A DNA stretch of 45,471 bases from Nocardia higoensis NBRC 100133 (GCF_000308595.1 NZ_BAGA01000051.1:1-45471); one strand, 5' to 3'. Positions 24,370 through 34,999 are shown, counted from the first letter of the stretch. Translations and numbers: made by a program. The notes: generated from the sequence alone by a model not told the origin.

Positions 24370-25587
24370 TCAGCCCTTCACGCAGAGCACCTGACGCAGG
24401 GTCGCCACCACATCGACGAGATCGCGCTGGGCATCGATGACCTGGTCGATGTTCTTGTACGCGGCCGGAATCTCGTCGAGCACCCCGGCGTCCTTGCGCG
24501 ACTCCACGCCCTCGGTCTGCGCGACCAGGTCGGCCACACTGAACTGGCGCTTGGCGGCGTTGCGGCTCATCCGCCGTCCTGCGCCGTGCGAGGCGGAGCA
24601 GAACGAATCCGGGTTGCCCTTGCCGCGGACCACATAGGAGCGGGTGCCCATGGAGCCCGGGATGAGCGCCAGATCGCCCTCGCCCGCGCGGACCGCGCCC
24701 TTACGGGTCACCAGCATCGGTAGCCCGTCGATCACCTCCTCGGCCACGTAGTTGTGGTGGCAGGAAATGGGGACGTCGAAACGCACCTCGCGCGCCGGGA
24801 ATTCCTCACGCACGGCCTGGCACACCAGCGCCAGCATGACCGCGCGATTGCGTGCCGCGTATTCCTGCGCCCACGTCAGGTCGTGCCGATAAGCCGCCAT
24901 CTCGGGAGTGTTCGCCAGGAACACGGCCAGATCCCGATCGACCAGATTCTGGTTGTGCGGCAGCTTGCGCGCGATCTCCATGTGCCGCTCGGCGATTTCC
25001 TTGCCGATATTGCGGCTGCCGGAATGCAGCAGGATCCACACCTGGTCGTCGGTGTCCAGGCAGACCTCGATGAAATGGTTGCCGCCGCCCAGGGTGCCCA
25101 TCTGCTTGTGCGCCTTGGACTCGCGCGGCGCGACCCGCTGGTCGAGTTCGCCGAAGCGCGACCAGAACCGGTCCCACCCCGACCGCAGCGTCGCCGTGGT
25201 GGCGCCGGAGGGTCGCCCGGCCAGCGCGTTCACCGGCACCGCGTTCTTGTGCGCGGCGAAGCCGACCGGCACCGCCGCCTCGATGCGCGACCGCAGCGAA
25301 CGCAGGTCGTCGGGCAGATCGGCGGCCGTCAGATCGGTGCGCACGCTCTCCATGCCGCAGCCGATGTCGACGCCGACCGCCGCCGGGGCGACCGCGTCCC
25401 GCATGGCGATGACCGAGCCGACCGTCGCCCCCTTGCCGAGGTGCACATCCGGCATGACGCGAACGCCGTGGACCCATTCCAGCCGGGCGATATTGCGCAG
25501 CTGCTGCAGCGCCGCCGCCTCGATATCGCTTTCCCGGGCCCACATCAACGTCCGTGCCCGCGCACCGGACAACTCGACGGGAAACAT
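24370..25587 (-). CDS. rtcB: RNA-splicing ligase RtcB
   Basis: Joins 2',3'-cyclic phosphate (or 3'-phosphate) and 5'-OH RNA ends using GTP and Mn2+, for RNA repair. The 405 residues have GVDIGCGM (metal Cys), GTLGGGNHFIEV, LHSGSRNIG, CHHNYVAEE and SHGAGRRMSR with the guanylated His, all conserved. No archease or rtcA gene is nearby. The ATG at 25587 is followed by the standard family N-terminus. It is divergent from proA; the 286 bases between them should hold both promoters. Confidence 0.96.
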   Translation of the reverse strand: MFPVELSGARARTLMWARESDIEAAALQQLRNIARLEWVHGVRVMPDVHLGKGATVGSVIAMRDAVAPAAVGVDIGCGMESVRTDLTAADLPDDLRSLRSRIEAAVPVGFAAHKNAVPVNALAGRPSGATTATLRSGWDRFWSRFGELDQRVAPRESKAHKQMGTLGGGNHFIEVCLDTDDQVWILLHSGSRNIGKEIAERHMEIARKLPHNQNLVDRDLAVFLANTPEMAAYRHDLTWAQEYAARNRAVMLALVCQAVREEFPAREVRFDVPISCHHNYVAEEVIDGLPMLVTRKGAVRAGEGDLALIPGSMGTRSYVVRGKGNPDSFCSASHGAGRRMSRNAAKRQFSVADLVAQTEGVESRKDAGVLDEIPAAYKNIDQVIDAQRDLVDVVATLRQVLCVKG

Positions 25588-25873
25588 GTTTCGATCCTTC
25601 CGAATTCACCGGCGGCGGAATGGTCGCCGGCACATTCCACGGTAGGCAGCGCCCGGCGAGAAAACACTCGAATTTTCGCGCTCGTGGACGATCGCGGCGG
25701 CGGTGCTGTCCAGATGTCACCGCTCGAGCAGCACCGCGATCACGGGTGCTCGTCGTGCCTGCGCCGCGCCGACGTCCGTGACCGGAACCCGATCACGGAC
25801 CCGATGTGCCCGCGGGTGTTCGGGAGGTGGAGCAGCGGGAAACCCGTTGATACCGGTGCGTAGGCTGTACCTC

Positions 25874-27139
25874 ATGACGGTGGATACGACGGCCGAGTTC
25901 GATGTGCGCGAAGCGGTGCACGAGGCCGCGCGGAAGGCCAGGGTGGCCTCGCGCGCCCTTGCCCAGTTGACCACCGCGCAGAAGAACGACGCCCTGCACG
26001 CCGCCGCCGACACCCTGCTCGCGTCCGCCGAGAAGGTGCTGGCCGCCAATGCCGAGGACATCGCCGCCGCCGAAGCGGCGGGCACCGAGGCCTCGCTGCT
26101 GGACCGGTTGCGGCTGACGAAGGATCGGATCGACGGCATCGCCTCCGGCCTGCGCCAGGTGGCCGGACTGCCCGATCCGATCGGTGTCGTCGTGCGCGGT
26201 TCGACCCTGCCCAACGGGCTGCAGACGCGCCAGGTGCGGGTGCCGCTCGGTGTGGTCGGCATGGTCTACGAAGCCCGCCCCAATGTCACCGTCGATGCCT
26301 TCGGCCTGGCGCTGAAGTCGGGCAACGCGGCGCTGCTGCGCGGCTCGTCCTCGGCGGCGAAGTCCAATGCCGCGCTGGTGCGGATCCTGCGCGAAGCCCT
26401 GCGGGGGCAAGGCATTCCCGAAGAGTCGGTGCACCTGCTGCCCAGCCACGACCGCTCCAGCGTCACCCACCTGATCCAGGCGCGCGGCCTGGTCGACGTG
26501 GTGATCCCACGCGGCGGCGCGGGTCTGATCAGCGCGGTCGTGCGCGACGCGACGGTGCCGACCATCGAGACAGGTACCGGCAACTGCCACGTCTACGTGC
26601 ACGCCGCCGCCGACCTCGAGATGGCCGAGCGCATCCTGCTCAATGCCAAGACCCGCAGGCCGAGCGTGTGCAACGCGGCCGAGACGGTCCTCATCGACAA
26701 GGCCGTCGCCGACACCGCGGTACCCCGGCTCACCGCAGCGCTCGAGGCCGCGGGCGTCACCATCCACGGTGACCTGCCCGGTCAGGTCCCGGCCACCGAA
26801 ACCGATTGGGCCGAGGAATATCTCACCCTCGACATCGCCATGAAGGTGGTCGACGACCTCGACGCCGCCGTCGAGCACATCAACACCTGGGGCACCGGCC
26901 ACACCGAGGCCATCGTGACCGGTGACCTGGCGGCCGCGAGCGCCTTCACCGGTCGGGTGGACGCCGCCGCCGTCATGGTGAACGCCTCCACCGCTTTCAC
27001 CGACGGTGAGCAGTTCGGCTTCGGCGCCGAGATCGGCATCTCGACGCAGAAGTTGCACGCGCGCGGCCCCATGGCCCTGCCGGAACTGACCTCGACCAAA
27101 TGGATCGTGTGGGGCGAGGGCCAGACCAGGCCCGCGTGA
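25874..27139 (+). CDS. proA: Gamma-glutamyl phosphate reductase
   Basis: NADPH-dependent reduction of glutamyl phosphate, the second step of proline synthesis after ProB. 421 residues from ATG 25874 (MTVDTTAEF). Aldehyde-dehydrogenase fold with the catalytic Cys in [32 protein letters not shown] and [11 protein letters not shown]. The C-terminus [17 protein letters not shown] is diagnostic. It leads the block conserved with Mycobacterium (proA, MoxR, VWA protein), as expected for this phylum, while proB sits 19 kb away. Confidence 0.97.
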   Translation: MTVDTTAEFDVREAVHEAARKARVASRALAQLTTAQKNDALHAAADTLLASAEKVLAANAEDIAAAEAAGTEASLLDRLRLTKDRIDGIASGLRQVAGLPDPIGVVVRGSTLPNGLQTRQVRVPLGVVGMVYEARPNVTVDAFGLALKSGNAALLRGSSSAAKSNAALVRILREALRGQGIPEESVHLLPSHDRSSVTHLIQARGLVDVVIPRGGAGLISAVVRDATVPTIETGTGNCHVYVHAAADLEMAERILLNAKTRRPSVCNAAETVLIDKAVADTAVPRLTAALEAAGVTIHGDLPGQVPATETDWAEEYLTLDIAMKVVDDLDAAVEHINTWGTGHTEAIVTGDLAAASAFTGRVDAAAVMVNASTAFTDGEQFGFGAEIGISTQKLHARGPMALPELTSTKWIVWGEGQTRPA

Positions 27140-27198
27140 CGCGGTAGAGATTGCACCGAGCGCCGTCCCGTGTCGCTCGGATGAGGAAGGAAAGACCA

Positions 27199-28074
27199 GT
27201 GGCCGACGCACCCCAGGAGCCGATCTTCAGCTCGGTCGACGATGTCGTCGAGCGGCTCGCCACCACCGGCTACCTGGCCGACAAATCCACCGCCACCTCG
27301 GTGTTCCTGGCCGACCGGCTGGGCAAGCCGCTGCTGATCGAGGGCCCGGCCGGCGTCGGCAAGACCGAACTGGCCCGCGCCGTCGCGCAGACCTCCGGCG
27401 CCGAACTGGTGCGGCTGCAGTGCTACGAGGGAGTGGACGAGGCCCGCGCGCTCTACGAGTGGAATCACGCCAAGCAGATCCTGCGGATCCAGGCGTCCAG
27501 TGAGAACGACTGGTCCGAGACCAAGGCCGACGTCTTCACCGAAGAGTTCCTGCTCTCCCGGCCACTGCTGACCGCGATCCGCCGCACCGATCCCACCGTG
27601 CTGCTGATCGACGAGACCGACAAGGCCGATGTCGAGATCGAGGGCCTGCTGCTCGAGGTGCTCAGCGATTTCGCCGTGACCGTCCCGGAATTGGGCACCA
27701 TCACCGCCAGCCGCAAGCCCTTCGTGGTGCTGACCTCCAACGCCACCAGGGAGCTGTCGGAAGCTCTCAAGCGCCGCTGCCTCTACCTGCACTTGGATTT
27801 CCCGGACGAGGAACTCGAACGGCGCATCCTGGCCAGCCGGGTGCCGGAGCTCTCGGCGGCGGTCTCGGCGCAGCTGGTGCGGATCGTGCACGTGCTGCGC
27901 GGGATGCAGCTCAAGAAGCTGCCGTCGGTCGCGGAATCCATCGACTGGGGTCGCACCCTGCTCGCGCTGGGCATGAAGGACCTCGACGACACGACCGTGC
28001 GCGCCACGCTCGGTGTCGTGCTCAAGCATCGCAGCGACCACGAGCGCGCGCTGTCCGAGCTGAAACTGGCCTGA
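27199..28074 (+). CDS. MoxR-family AAA+ ATPase
   Basis: 291 residues. Walker A is EGPAGVGKTELA, Walker B VLLIDETDKAD, and sensor 1 LTSNATRELSEALKRRC with the arginine-finger region. GTG 27199 chosen because GAGGAAGGAAAG precedes it; the frame extends 48 nt further without one. MoxR ATPases act as chaperones that assemble or activate complexes with a VWA partner, and the partner gene begins one base after its stop codon. The pair corresponds to the mycobacterial Rv2426c-Rv2425c arrangement. The target protein is unknown. Confidence 0.92.
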   Translation: MADAPQEPIFSSVDDVVERLATTGYLADKSTATSVFLADRLGKPLLIEGPAGVGKTELARAVAQTSGAELVRLQCYEGVDEARALYEWNHAKQILRIQASSENDWSETKADVFTEEFLLSRPLLTAIRRTDPTVLLIDETDKADVEIEGLLLEVLSDFAVTVPELGTITASRKPFVVLTSNATRELSEALKRRCLYLHLDFPDEELERRILASRVPELSAAVSAQLVRIVHVLRGMQLKKLPSVAESIDWGRTLLALGMKDLDDTTVRATLGVVLKHRSDHERALSELKLA

Positions 28075-28075
28075 C

Positions 28076-29500
28076 ATGAGCACCGGATCGTCCCCCGAGA
28101 CGCCGGTATCGCTGCGCGCCGACCACGGCATCCCGGGCCACCTCGTCGGCTTCGTCGAGGCGTTGCGGGCGCGCGGCATCCCGGTCGGTCCCTCGGAAAC
28201 GGTGGACGCGGGCCGGGTCGTGACCGTCCTCGACCTGCTCGACCGCGAGGTGCTGCGCGAGGGTCTGGCGTGCGCGCTGCTGCGTCGCACCACCCACCGC
28301 GCCACCTTCGACGGGCTGTTCGACCTGTGGTTTCCGGTCGCGGTCGGTGAGCGCGCCGCCGTGGACGAGATCGTCGAGATCCCGCGCAAGCCCTCCGGCG
28401 AGGTCGACATACCCGCACTGCGGGAGATGCTCGCCGAGATGCTGGCCCAGCAGGACGCCGACGGCCTCGAGCAGATGGCCGCCCAGATGGTCGAGCAGAT
28501 GGGGCAGTACCAGTCCGCCCGCGGGCCGTCGTTCTCGGCGTACCAGGCGCTCAAGGACGTTCAGCCGCAGACCCTGCTGGCCAAGATCCTGGCCGGAATG
28601 GCCCTCGGCCCCGATGCGGGCGAGTTCGAAACCGAGGTCGCCCGGCGCGCGGCCCGCCAGCGCATCGAGGGCTTCCGCGCCAGTGTCGACGCCGAGACCC
28701 GCAGGCGGGTCGCCGAGCGGATCGGCAAGGAGCGGGTCGCCAACTACGGCGTCGCGCGCCAGGCCGAGGACGTGGACTTCCTGCGCGCCTCCGAACGCGA
28801 ACTCGCCGAACTGCGGCGCGGCACCCAGCGACTGGCCAGAGTGCTGGCCTCCCGGCTGGCCGTGCGGCGCAAGCACCACCGGCGCGGTGAGATCGACCTG
28901 CGGCGCACCCTGCGCAAATCCATGTCGACCGGCGGCGTGCCGATCGACCTGGTCAACAAGAAGCCGCGCCCGGGGCGCCCGGAGCTGGTCCTGCTGTGCG
29001 ACGTCTCCGGTTCGGTCGCCGGGTTCAGCAACTTCACCCTGCTGCTGGTGAGCGCCCTGCGCGAGCAGTTCTCCCGGGTACGGATCTTCGCCTTCGTCGA
29101 CAACACCGACGAGGTGACCCGCTTCTTCGACCCGCATACCCAGCTCGATCAGTCGATGACGCGCATCCTCACCGAGGCCGATGTGGTCGGCTTCGACGGA
29201 CACTCCGACTACGGCAACGCATTGCGCTCCTTCGCCGAGCACTTCCCCGACGCCGTCACCAGCCGCAGCTCGCTGCTGATTCTCGGCGACGCCCGCACCA
29301 ACTACCGCGACCCGGCGCTGGACACCCTGCGGGAACTGGTCGGCACCGCCAAACACGCGCACTGGCTCAACCCCGAGCCCACGCACAACTGGGGTTCGGG
29401 CGACTCGGCGGCGGACAAGTATGTCGATGTCATCGAGATGCACGAATGCCGCTCGGCCAGGCAGCTGACCGAGGTGGTCTCCCGCCTGCTGCCGGTCTGA
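28076..29500 (+). CDS. VWA-domain (CoxE-like) partner of MoxR
   Basis: 474 residues. The C-terminal half is a von Willebrand A domain with the metal-ion site DVSGSVAGFSNF and later DGHSDYGNAL and LGDARTNY; the N-terminal half is helical and charged (REMLAEMLAQQDADGLEQMAAQMVEQ), typical of CoxE/YehP-like MoxR partners. It lies immediately behind the ATPase gene. Probably binds the ATPase and a substrate protein in the cytoplasm; no signal peptide or membrane segment is visible. Confidence 0.9.
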   Translation: MSTGSSPETPVSLRADHGIPGHLVGFVEALRARGIPVGPSETVDAGRVVTVLDLLDREVLREGLACALLRRTTHRATFDGLFDLWFPVAVGERAAVDEIVEIPRKPSGEVDIPALREMLAEMLAQQDADGLEQMAAQMVEQMGQYQSARGPSFSAYQALKDVQPQTLLAKILAGMALGPDAGEFETEVARRAARQRIEGFRASVDAETRRRVAERIGKERVANYGVARQAEDVDFLRASERELAELRRGTQRLARVLASRLAVRRKHHRRGEIDLRRTLRKSMSTGGVPIDLVNKKPRPGRPELVLLCDVSGSVAGFSNFTLLLVSALREQFSRVRIFAFVDNTDEVTRFFDPHTQLDQSMTRILTEADVVGFDGHSDYGNALRSFAEHFPDAVTSRSSLLILGDARTNYRDPALDTLRELVGTAKHAHWLNPEPTHNWGSGDSAADKYVDVIEMHECRSARQLTEVVSRLLPV

Positions 29501-29652
29501 TCGCCACCGATTCGCGCGCGCGGTTAACGAACCGCATGCACCTGTCGATCCTGACTCGAACGAGAGGTCGCCGAGCTCCCGGCGCTTCGCCGTGCCCGCG
29601 TTCAAGGATTTGTTAAGCGGATCGTTGGGGCAGCTGGCCAGCATTCGCCGCC

Positions 29653-30504
29653 ATGGGGAGTACGACGCCCGACGGCGTGACATCGACCGGCCCGGATCCC
29701 GATCCGATCGGGGAGGCGACCAGGCTCGGCGAACTGGCTGCGAGCAGTTTGCTCACCGCACCCGAGGAAGCCGAGCGCTATCTGCGTGCGGCGCTGGCCG
29801 CCGGGACCGGTGTGCTGGCCGAGGAGCAGCTGGCGCGATTGCACGCCCAACTGGTCACGGTGCTGTCCGGTGCGCACGATCGCGAGCCCGAATTGGCCGA
29901 GGCCGCGCTCGATGCCGCGCGGCACTGGGAAGCGCTGTCCGGCGACACCGCCACCCATCTGATCCTGGTGGCCGCCCGCGCACTGCACCGCGCCGGCAGG
30001 CACGCCCGCGCCGCCGAGTTGTTCGCCGCCGCGCTCGCCGGGCCCGCCCCCTATCCGGCTCCCGAGATGGCGGTGTTGCGCGGCCAGTACGGCCGTTCGC
30101 TGCGGTTGCTGAGCGACCATCGCGGGGCCGCCCGGCAGTACCTCGCGGCCGCGCATTCCATTCGCGGGCACCGCGATCACCGGGAACTGCGTGCGGAGCT
30201 CACCTGGTCGGCGGCCTCGGCGCTGGATGCCTGTGGCGCCGACGGCCCGGCCGCGCTCGCCTACCTGCGGGCTGCCGATCTGTGGGGCGAGCTCGGCCGG
30301 ATCGGCCCGCGTGCCCGCTGCCTGCGCTCGGCGGCCTGGCTGCGGTTCTGGGCAGCCCCGACCAGCGAACTGCGCGGGCCGAGCATCGAGGCGTTGCGGA
30401 GCCTGCTGGCCGAATTGCAGGAGCGCGCCGAGAGACAGCCCAGCCGGGAGATCGCCAACGAGCTCGATCACACTCGCCGCCAGCTCACCGACATGCTCGA
30501 TTGA
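29653..30504 (+). CDS. TPR-like helical-repeat protein
   Basis: 283 residues of Ala/Leu/Arg-rich paired helices with tetratricopeptide-like spacing ([58 protein letters not shown]). No catalytic motif or signal peptide. The ATG at 29653 lacks a strong ribosome-binding site, so an in-frame start slightly downstream is possible. It lies between the VWA gene and nadD, in a place held by small conserved proteins in related genomes. Likely a protein-protein adaptor; the partner is unknown. Confidence 0.7.
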   Translation: MGSTTPDGVTSTGPDPDPIGEATRLGELAASSLLTAPEEAERYLRAALAAGTGVLAEEQLARLHAQLVTVLSGAHDREPELAEAALDAARHWEALSGDTATHLILVAARALHRAGRHARAAELFAAALAGPAPYPAPEMAVLRGQYGRSLRLLSDHRGAARQYLAAAHSIRGHRDHRELRAELTWSAASALDACGADGPAALAYLRAADLWGELGRIGPRARCLRSAAWLRFWAAPTSELRGPSIEALRSLLAELQERAERQPSREIANELDHTRRQLTDMLD

Positions 30505-30526
30505 GGCCGCAGTAAGCTCGTTGCTC

Positions 30527-31168
30527 ATGCACGAGACAGGGTCGGCGGGCCGCAAGCTGGGTGTGATGGGCGGCACGTTCGATCCCGTCCACCACGGGCA
30601 TCTGGTCGCCGCCAGCGAGGTCGCGCACCGGTTCGAGCTCGACGAGGTGATCTTCGTCCCCACCGGGCAGCCGTGGCAGAAGGCGCACAAGACGGTCAGC
30701 CCGGCCGAGGACAGGTACCTCATGACGGTCATCGCGACCGCCTCCAACCCGCGGTTCTCGGTCAGTCGCGCCGATATCGACCGGGGCAAGGTCACCTACA
30801 CCGTGGACACCCTGCGGGAGATGAAAGCGCAGTACCCGGACGCGCAGCTGTACTTCATCACGGGTGCGGACGCACTGGCGAACATCCTGTCGTGGCAGGA
30901 TTGGGCCGAACTGTTCGAACTGGCCAAGTTCGTCGGGGTGAGCCGTCCGGGCTACGAACTGAACACCGATCATCTCGCGGAACACCTGCGTGACCTCCCC
31001 GATGATGCGGTGACCATGCTCGAAATCCCGGCGTTGGCGATCTCCTCGAGCGAGTGCCGTCGCCGAGCCGCGCACATGCGGCCGGTCTGGTACCTCGTCC
31101 CGGACGGCGTGGTGCAGTACATATCGAAGCGGCACCTGTATGTGTCGGAGCCCTCGGAAGGTAACTGA
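30527..31168 (+). CDS. nadD: Nicotinate-nucleotide adenylyltransferase
   Basis: Converts nicotinate mononucleotide and ATP to deamido-NAD, a step of NAD synthesis. 213 residues. Start ATG 30527 precedes the P-loop-like [20 protein letters not shown] with the HxGH signature. SISSSE-type motif ISSSECR occurs near the C-terminus, and [14 protein letters not shown] is conserved. It is followed after 36 bases by rsfS and then the gpgP-like gene, which is the mycobacterial order. Earlier frames crossing this start belong to the TPR gene's shadow. Confidence 0.97.
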   Translation: MHETGSAGRKLGVMGGTFDPVHHGHLVAASEVAHRFELDEVIFVPTGQPWQKAHKTVSPAEDRYLMTVIATASNPRFSVSRADIDRGKVTYTVDTLREMKAQYPDAQLYFITGADALANILSWQDWAELFELAKFVGVSRPGYELNTDHLAEHLRDLPDDAVTMLEIPALAISSSECRRRAAHMRPVWYLVPDGVVQYISKRHLYVSEPSEGN

Positions 31169-31204
31169 GTTGAACGAGAACGTGTACCGCTCGGAGGTGA
31201 GCGG

Positions 31205-31609
31205 GTGAGCGCGTCCGCCGAAGCGATCGCGATGGCCGAAGTGGCGGCGCGCGCGGCCGACGAGAAGCTGGCCACCGACGTGGTCGTGCTCGACGTCTCC
31301 GAGCAACTGGTGATCACCGACTGCTTCATCATCGCGTCGGCGCCGAACGAGCGGCAGGTCAACGCCATCGTCGACAACGTCGAGGAGAAGCTGCGCGCGG
31401 CCGGGCACCGTCCCGTGCGCCGCGAGGGCACCCGCGAGGGTCGCTGGGCGCTGCTGGACTACATCGACGTCGTCGTGCACATCCAGCACAATGACGAGCG
31501 TAATTTCTATGCGCTGGAACGGCTCTGGAAGGACTGCCCGGTCCTGCCGGTCGAGGGTGTCGGGGGACCGCGGCCGGAGACGGCCGCCGAGGGAGAAAAC
31601 GACGCGTGA
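31205..31609 (+). CDS. rsfS: Ribosomal silencing factor RsfS
   Basis: 134 residues of the Iojap/RsfS family that binds L14 on the 50S subunit and blocks subunit joining under starvation. Motifs: DVVVLDVSEQLVITDCFIIASAPNERQVNAIVDNV and EGTREGRWALLDYIDVVVHIQ, with FYALERLWKDC at the end of the domain. GTG 31205 has GGAGGTG five bases upstream. It overlaps the phosphatase gene by four bases (GTGA), so the genes are coupled. Confidence 0.95.
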   Translation: MSASAEAIAMAEVAARAADEKLATDVVVLDVSEQLVITDCFIIASAPNERQVNAIVDNVEEKLRAAGHRPVRREGTREGRWALLDYIDVVVHIQHNDERNFYALERLWKDCPVLPVEGVGGPRPETAAEGENDA

Positions 31610-32265
31610 ACAAGTACGCCGGCGTCCGCACGCTGATCCTGCTGCGGCACGGGCAGACGGAATGGAACGCCTCCGATCGTATGCAGGGCCAGGTCGACAC
31701 CGACCTCACCGAACTGGGGCGTCGGCAGGCGAAAGAGGCCGCCCGCGAACTCGTTTCGCGTAACGCCATCGCCATCGTGACCTCGGATCTGCGGCGGGCC
31801 CACGACACCGCGCTCGCGTTCGCCGAGCACACCGACGTGCCGGTCACCGTGGATCCGCGCCTGCGCGAGACCCACCTCGGTGACTGGCAGGGGTTGACGC
31901 ACATCGACGTGGACGCTCGGGCTCCCGGCGCTCGGGTGGCCTGGCGGCTCGACGCGACCTATCGCCCGCCCGGCGGGGAGAGCAAACTCGAGGTCGGCGC
32001 CCGGGCGCTGCCCGTGGTCCAGGAGTTGTACAAGGAGCGGCAGGATTGGCCCGGCGGGACTATCATCCTGGTTGCGCACGGCGGGCTGATCGCCGCCTTG
32101 ACGGCCGCGCTGCTCGAACTGCCGCCGCAGAACTGGCCTGTCCTCGGTGGACTGGCCAATACCAGCTGGGTGCAACTGAGCAGCCACGGTCCAGGCATCG
32201 ACCAGCCCGGCTGGCGTCTCGATGTGTGGAACGCAGCGGCGAAGGTAGCACCCGATGTCCTCTGA
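31606..32265 (+). CDS. gpgP: Histidine phosphatase, probable glucosyl-3-phosphoglycerate phosphatase
   Basis: 219 residues with the phosphoglycerate-mutase/phosphatase signature [10 protein letters not shown] and the second catalytic His in [20 protein letters not shown] is typical. In mycobacteria the gene at this place (Rv2419c) is GpgP, which dephosphorylates glucosyl-3-phosphoglycerate in methylglucose lipopolysaccharide synthesis; the neighbour octT-like gene belongs to the same pathway, which supports the assignment. Length and synteny fit. Starts at GTG 31606 in the overlap with rsfS and runs into the next gene by 11 bases. Confidence 0.85.
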   Translation: MNKYAGVRTLILLRHGQTEWNASDRMQGQVDTDLTELGRRQAKEAARELVSRNAIAIVTSDLRRAHDTALAFAEHTDVPVTVDPRLRETHLGDWQGLTHIDVDARAPGARVAWRLDATYRPPGGESKLEVGARALPVVQELYKERQDWPGGTIILVAHGGLIAALTAALLELPPQNWPVLGGLANTSWVQLSSHGPGIDQPGWRLDVWNAAAKVAPDVL

Positions 32266-34096
32266 TGAGCCCGACCGGTCCGTACCGGACGAACTGTTCC
32301 GGAAGGTGAGTGCCAAACCGGAACGACAACTCCCCGATGCGCTTTTCGGCGGCCCGCCGCCGGCGAAGGCGGGTCCGGTCCGCGAGGACATGCCGGAGGA
32401 CGACCCCGCCGAGGCGAGGGGGCGTGCGCGCGCGGCGGCCGAGGACGCGCGGTCGGTGCCCGACGAGCTGTTCAAGCAGAAGGTCTCGGCCAAGGCCGAA
32501 CGGCAGTTGCCGGACCTGCTGTTCGGCGGGCCGTTCCCGAGTTCGCCCGTACCGGGAGCCGCTGCGCCCGCTCCCGAGGCCGACGAGGCCGAATCGCGCT
32601 CCGAGGCTTCGGCTTCCACGAAGGAGCCCGCGCCGGGTGATTCCGGCGAATCGCAGGTCGCCGATCCGGGTTCGGCTCCGGGCGGCGTGGACACTGCCCC
32701 GGATTCGGATTCGGTCGGCCGAGCCGCTGTCGAGGCGGATCCCGCGCCGGGGGCCGCTGCCGATCCGGCGGTGGATGCCGGGACGGATCCCGGGATCGCC
32801 AGGGCCGGCGTGGATTCGGGCGCAATGGAATCAGATGCCGAGTCGGGCTCTGCCGCGGTCGGCGCCGATGCGGTCGCCGAGGCGGACTCGGCCGACGGTC
32901 CGGTCGCAGCCGGATCCGCCGCGGCCGTCGGTGCCGGAACGAGTTCCGCTCCGGGCACGATCGTGGCCGAGAGCGGTACCGCTGTCGCCAAGGCGGAACC
33001 AGAGTCGGATTCGGTTGCCGCGGAGGCGGTCGCCGAGGCGAGTGCCGGTGACGCGGCTGCGCCCGCGAGCGCACCCGACACCGCCGGTGCGCTGGGCGAC
33101 ACCGTTACCGGCGACGCCGCGGACGGCAAGGCCGTGACCGAAGGCGCCGCTACTGACGACGCCGCGACCGGCAACGCCGTGATCGAAGAAGCCGCGATCG
33201 GAGAGGGCGCAACCGGCGACCCCGCGGCCGGCGACCGGCTCGTTGCCGGGGAGGCATCCACCCCGGCGGTCGATGCTCCTGCGGAGCTGACCCCGACGGC
33301 GGCAACTCCCTCGACACCCGACGCGGGCGCCGATGCCGGATCGCCGTCCCCGGTGGCCGCCGCGGCCCCGGCGCAGGTACCGGCGGCATCGCAGCGTCCG
33401 GTGCTGATCGTCATCGCCGATTCGCTGTCCTACTTCGGACCGAAGGGCGGACTGCCCGCCGATCATCCGCGAATCTGGCCGAATCTGGTCGGCGCGGAAC
33501 TGGATTGGGATGTCGAGCTCGTCGGCCGGATCGGCTGGACCAGCCGCGACGCCTACTGGGCGCTGATCGGCGATCCCCGGATCTGGGCGGCCGTGCCGAA
33601 GGCTTCCGCCGTGGTCTTCGCGGTGGGCGGCATGGACACGCTGCCCTCGCCGCTGCCCACCGCGCTGCGGGAACTGATCCGCTACATCCGCCCGCCTGCC
33701 CTGCGCCGGGTGGTACGCAATGTCTACAACTGGCTGCAGCCGAAGCTGTCCAAGCTGGGCCGGCCGGTGGCGCTGCCGCCGCGGCTGAGCGTGGATTACC
33801 TGGAACAGTCGCGGCAGGCGATCACCCAGTTGCGCCCCGACCTGCCGGTGATCGCCGTGCTGCCCTCGGTGCACAACTGCGACGCCTACGGGCGGGTGCA
33901 CTCCGGTCGCCCGCGCGCCGAGAAGGCACTGCGCGCGTGGTCGGAGAAGACCGCGGTGCCGCTGGTTGATCTCGCGGAAGCGGTGCGGGAGAACATCTTC
34001 TCCGGCGACGCCAACCCCGACGGCATCCACTGGGGCTGGGACGGTCATACCGCGGTCGCGAACGCGATGGTGAAGACCCTGCAGGAGGTTCGGTAG
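32255..34096 (+). CDS. octT: OctT-like SGNH acyltransferase with long repeat-bearing N-terminus
   Basis: 613 residues. The C-terminal ~235 form an SGNH-hydrolase fold: [13 protein letters not shown] (catalytic Asp-Ser block), VFAVGGMDT, and [10 protein letters not shown] with the late Asp/His. By position (Rv2418c place) and motif it is the diglucosylglycerate octanoyltransferase of methylglucose lipopolysaccharide synthesis. The first ~375 residues are unusual: a VPDELFxKVSAKxERQLPDxLFGG motif occurs twice (about 10-35 and 68-93), then ~280 residues of Ala/Asp/Glu/Gly low complexity. The start at 32255 overlaps gpgP and is supported by the repeats. The role of the arm is unknown. Confidence 0.8.
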   Translation: MSSDEPDRSVPDELFRKVSAKPERQLPDALFGGPPPAKAGPVREDMPEDDPAEARGRARAAAEDARSVPDELFKQKVSAKAERQLPDLLFGGPFPSSPVPGAAAPAPEADEAESRSEASASTKEPAPGDSGESQVADPGSAPGGVDTAPDSDSVGRAAVEADPAPGAAADPAVDAGTDPGIARAGVDSGAMESDAESGSAAVGADAVAEADSADGPVAAGSAAAVGAGTSSAPGTIVAESGTAVAKAEPESDSVAAEAVAEASAGDAAAPASAPDTAGALGDTVTGDAADGKAVTEGAATDDAATGNAVIEEAAIGEGATGDPAAGDRLVAGEASTPAVDAPAELTPTAATPSTPDAGADAGSPSPVAAAAPAQVPAASQRPVLIVIADSLSYFGPKGGLPADHPRIWPNLVGAELDWDVELVGRIGWTSRDAYWALIGDPRIWAAVPKASAVVFAVGGMDTLPSPLPTALRELIRYIRPPALRRVVRNVYNWLQPKLSKLGRPVALPPRLSVDYLEQSRQAITQLRPDLPVIAVLPSVHNCDAYGRVHSGRPRAEKALRAWSEKTAVPLVDLAEAVRENIFSGDANPDGIHWGWDGHTAVANAMVKTLQEVR

Positions 34097-34099
34097 TCC

Positions 34100-34942
34100 G
34101 TGGCCGTCGTGGTCGTCACCGATTCGTCGGCCGGCCTGCCCACCGAAACGGTGGACGAGCTCGGCATCGCCGTGGTCCCCCTGCACGTGCTGGTCGGTGA
34201 CCGCGCGATCCGAGATGGCGTCGACCCGATCGAGATCGACTACAGCTCGGACACGGTGACCACCTCGGCGGCCTCGCCCGGCGAGATGCGCGAGGCCTAC
34301 GAACGCGCCCTGGCCCGCAGCGGCGGTGACGGCGTGGTGGCCGTACACCTGTCCCGCCAGCTCTCGGCCACCTGGGAGGCGGGCAGGCAGGCCGTGCGGG
34401 ATCTGGGCACGGACGGCGACATTCGTCTGGTCGACTCGCTCGGCGCGGGCCTGGCCACCGGCTTGCCCACCCTGGCCGCCGCCCGTCGCGCTGCCCAGGG
34501 CGCCGCGCTGGACGAGGTCTACGAGGCGGCGGTCACCGCGGCGCACCGGGCCAGGACCTTCATCCTGGTCAACCGCACCGAACAATTGCGCCGTGGCGGC
34601 CGGTTGAGCACCGCGGCCTCGTTTTTCGGCAGTGAATTGGTCACCAAACCCATTCTGCAGATCGTCGAGGGCCGACTGGAGTTGCGGGAGAAGGCCCGCA
34701 CTCGCTCCAAGGCACACGCCCGCCTGGTCGCCGCCGCGGTGGAGGCGGCGGGCGCGGACGGCGCCGCTGTCGCCGTGCAACATCTGGGCGCCGCCGACAC
34801 CGCCGAGAACATCGCGAATCAGCTGCGCGAGCGGGTTCCCGGCATAGCCGAACTCATCGTGGCGGAGTTCGGTCCCGTGCTCGGCGTGCACCTCGGCCTC
34901 GGCGCGGTCGGGGTGCTCGTGGTGCCCGGCGGATGCGGGTGA
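34100..34942 (+). CDS. DegV family fatty-acid-binding protein
   Basis: 280 residues with the DegV start VVVVTDSSAGLP, SPGEMREAYERAL and HLSRQLSATWEAG motifs and a C-terminal VGVLVVPGG. DegV/FakB-type proteins bind fatty acids in a deep pocket, commonly with a FakA-like kinase; none is in the window. The start is a GTG (34100) with GGAGG 12 bases upstream. It is placed as in mycobacteria (Rv2417c). A pair of DnaA-box-like sites follows the gene. Confidence 0.92.
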   Translation: MAVVVVTDSSAGLPTETVDELGIAVVPLHVLVGDRAIRDGVDPIEIDYSSDTVTTSAASPGEMREAYERALARSGGDGVVAVHLSRQLSATWEAGRQAVRDLGTDGDIRLVDSLGAGLATGLPTLAAARRAAQGAALDEVYEAAVTAAHRARTFILVNRTEQLRRGGRLSTAASFFGSELVTKPILQIVEGRLELREKARTRSKAHARLVAAAVEAAGADGAAVAVQHLGAADTAENIANQLRERVPGIAELIVAEFGPVLGVHLGLGAVGVLVVPGGCG

Positions 34943-34972
34943 GCGCGCCGGCCCCGGCCGCTCGGATCTGAG

Positions 34973-34999
34973 TTCTCCACAGCCCCGGGGTTGTCCACA
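34973..34999 (+). promoter_or_regulatory. Two DnaA-box-like sites
   Basis: TTCTCCACA (34973-34981) and TTGTCCACA (34991-34999) in direct orientation, 18 bp apart start to start. The second equals the mycobacterial-type DnaA box. They lie in the 120-base degV-comEA gap. Binding is not shown. Confidence 0.4.
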
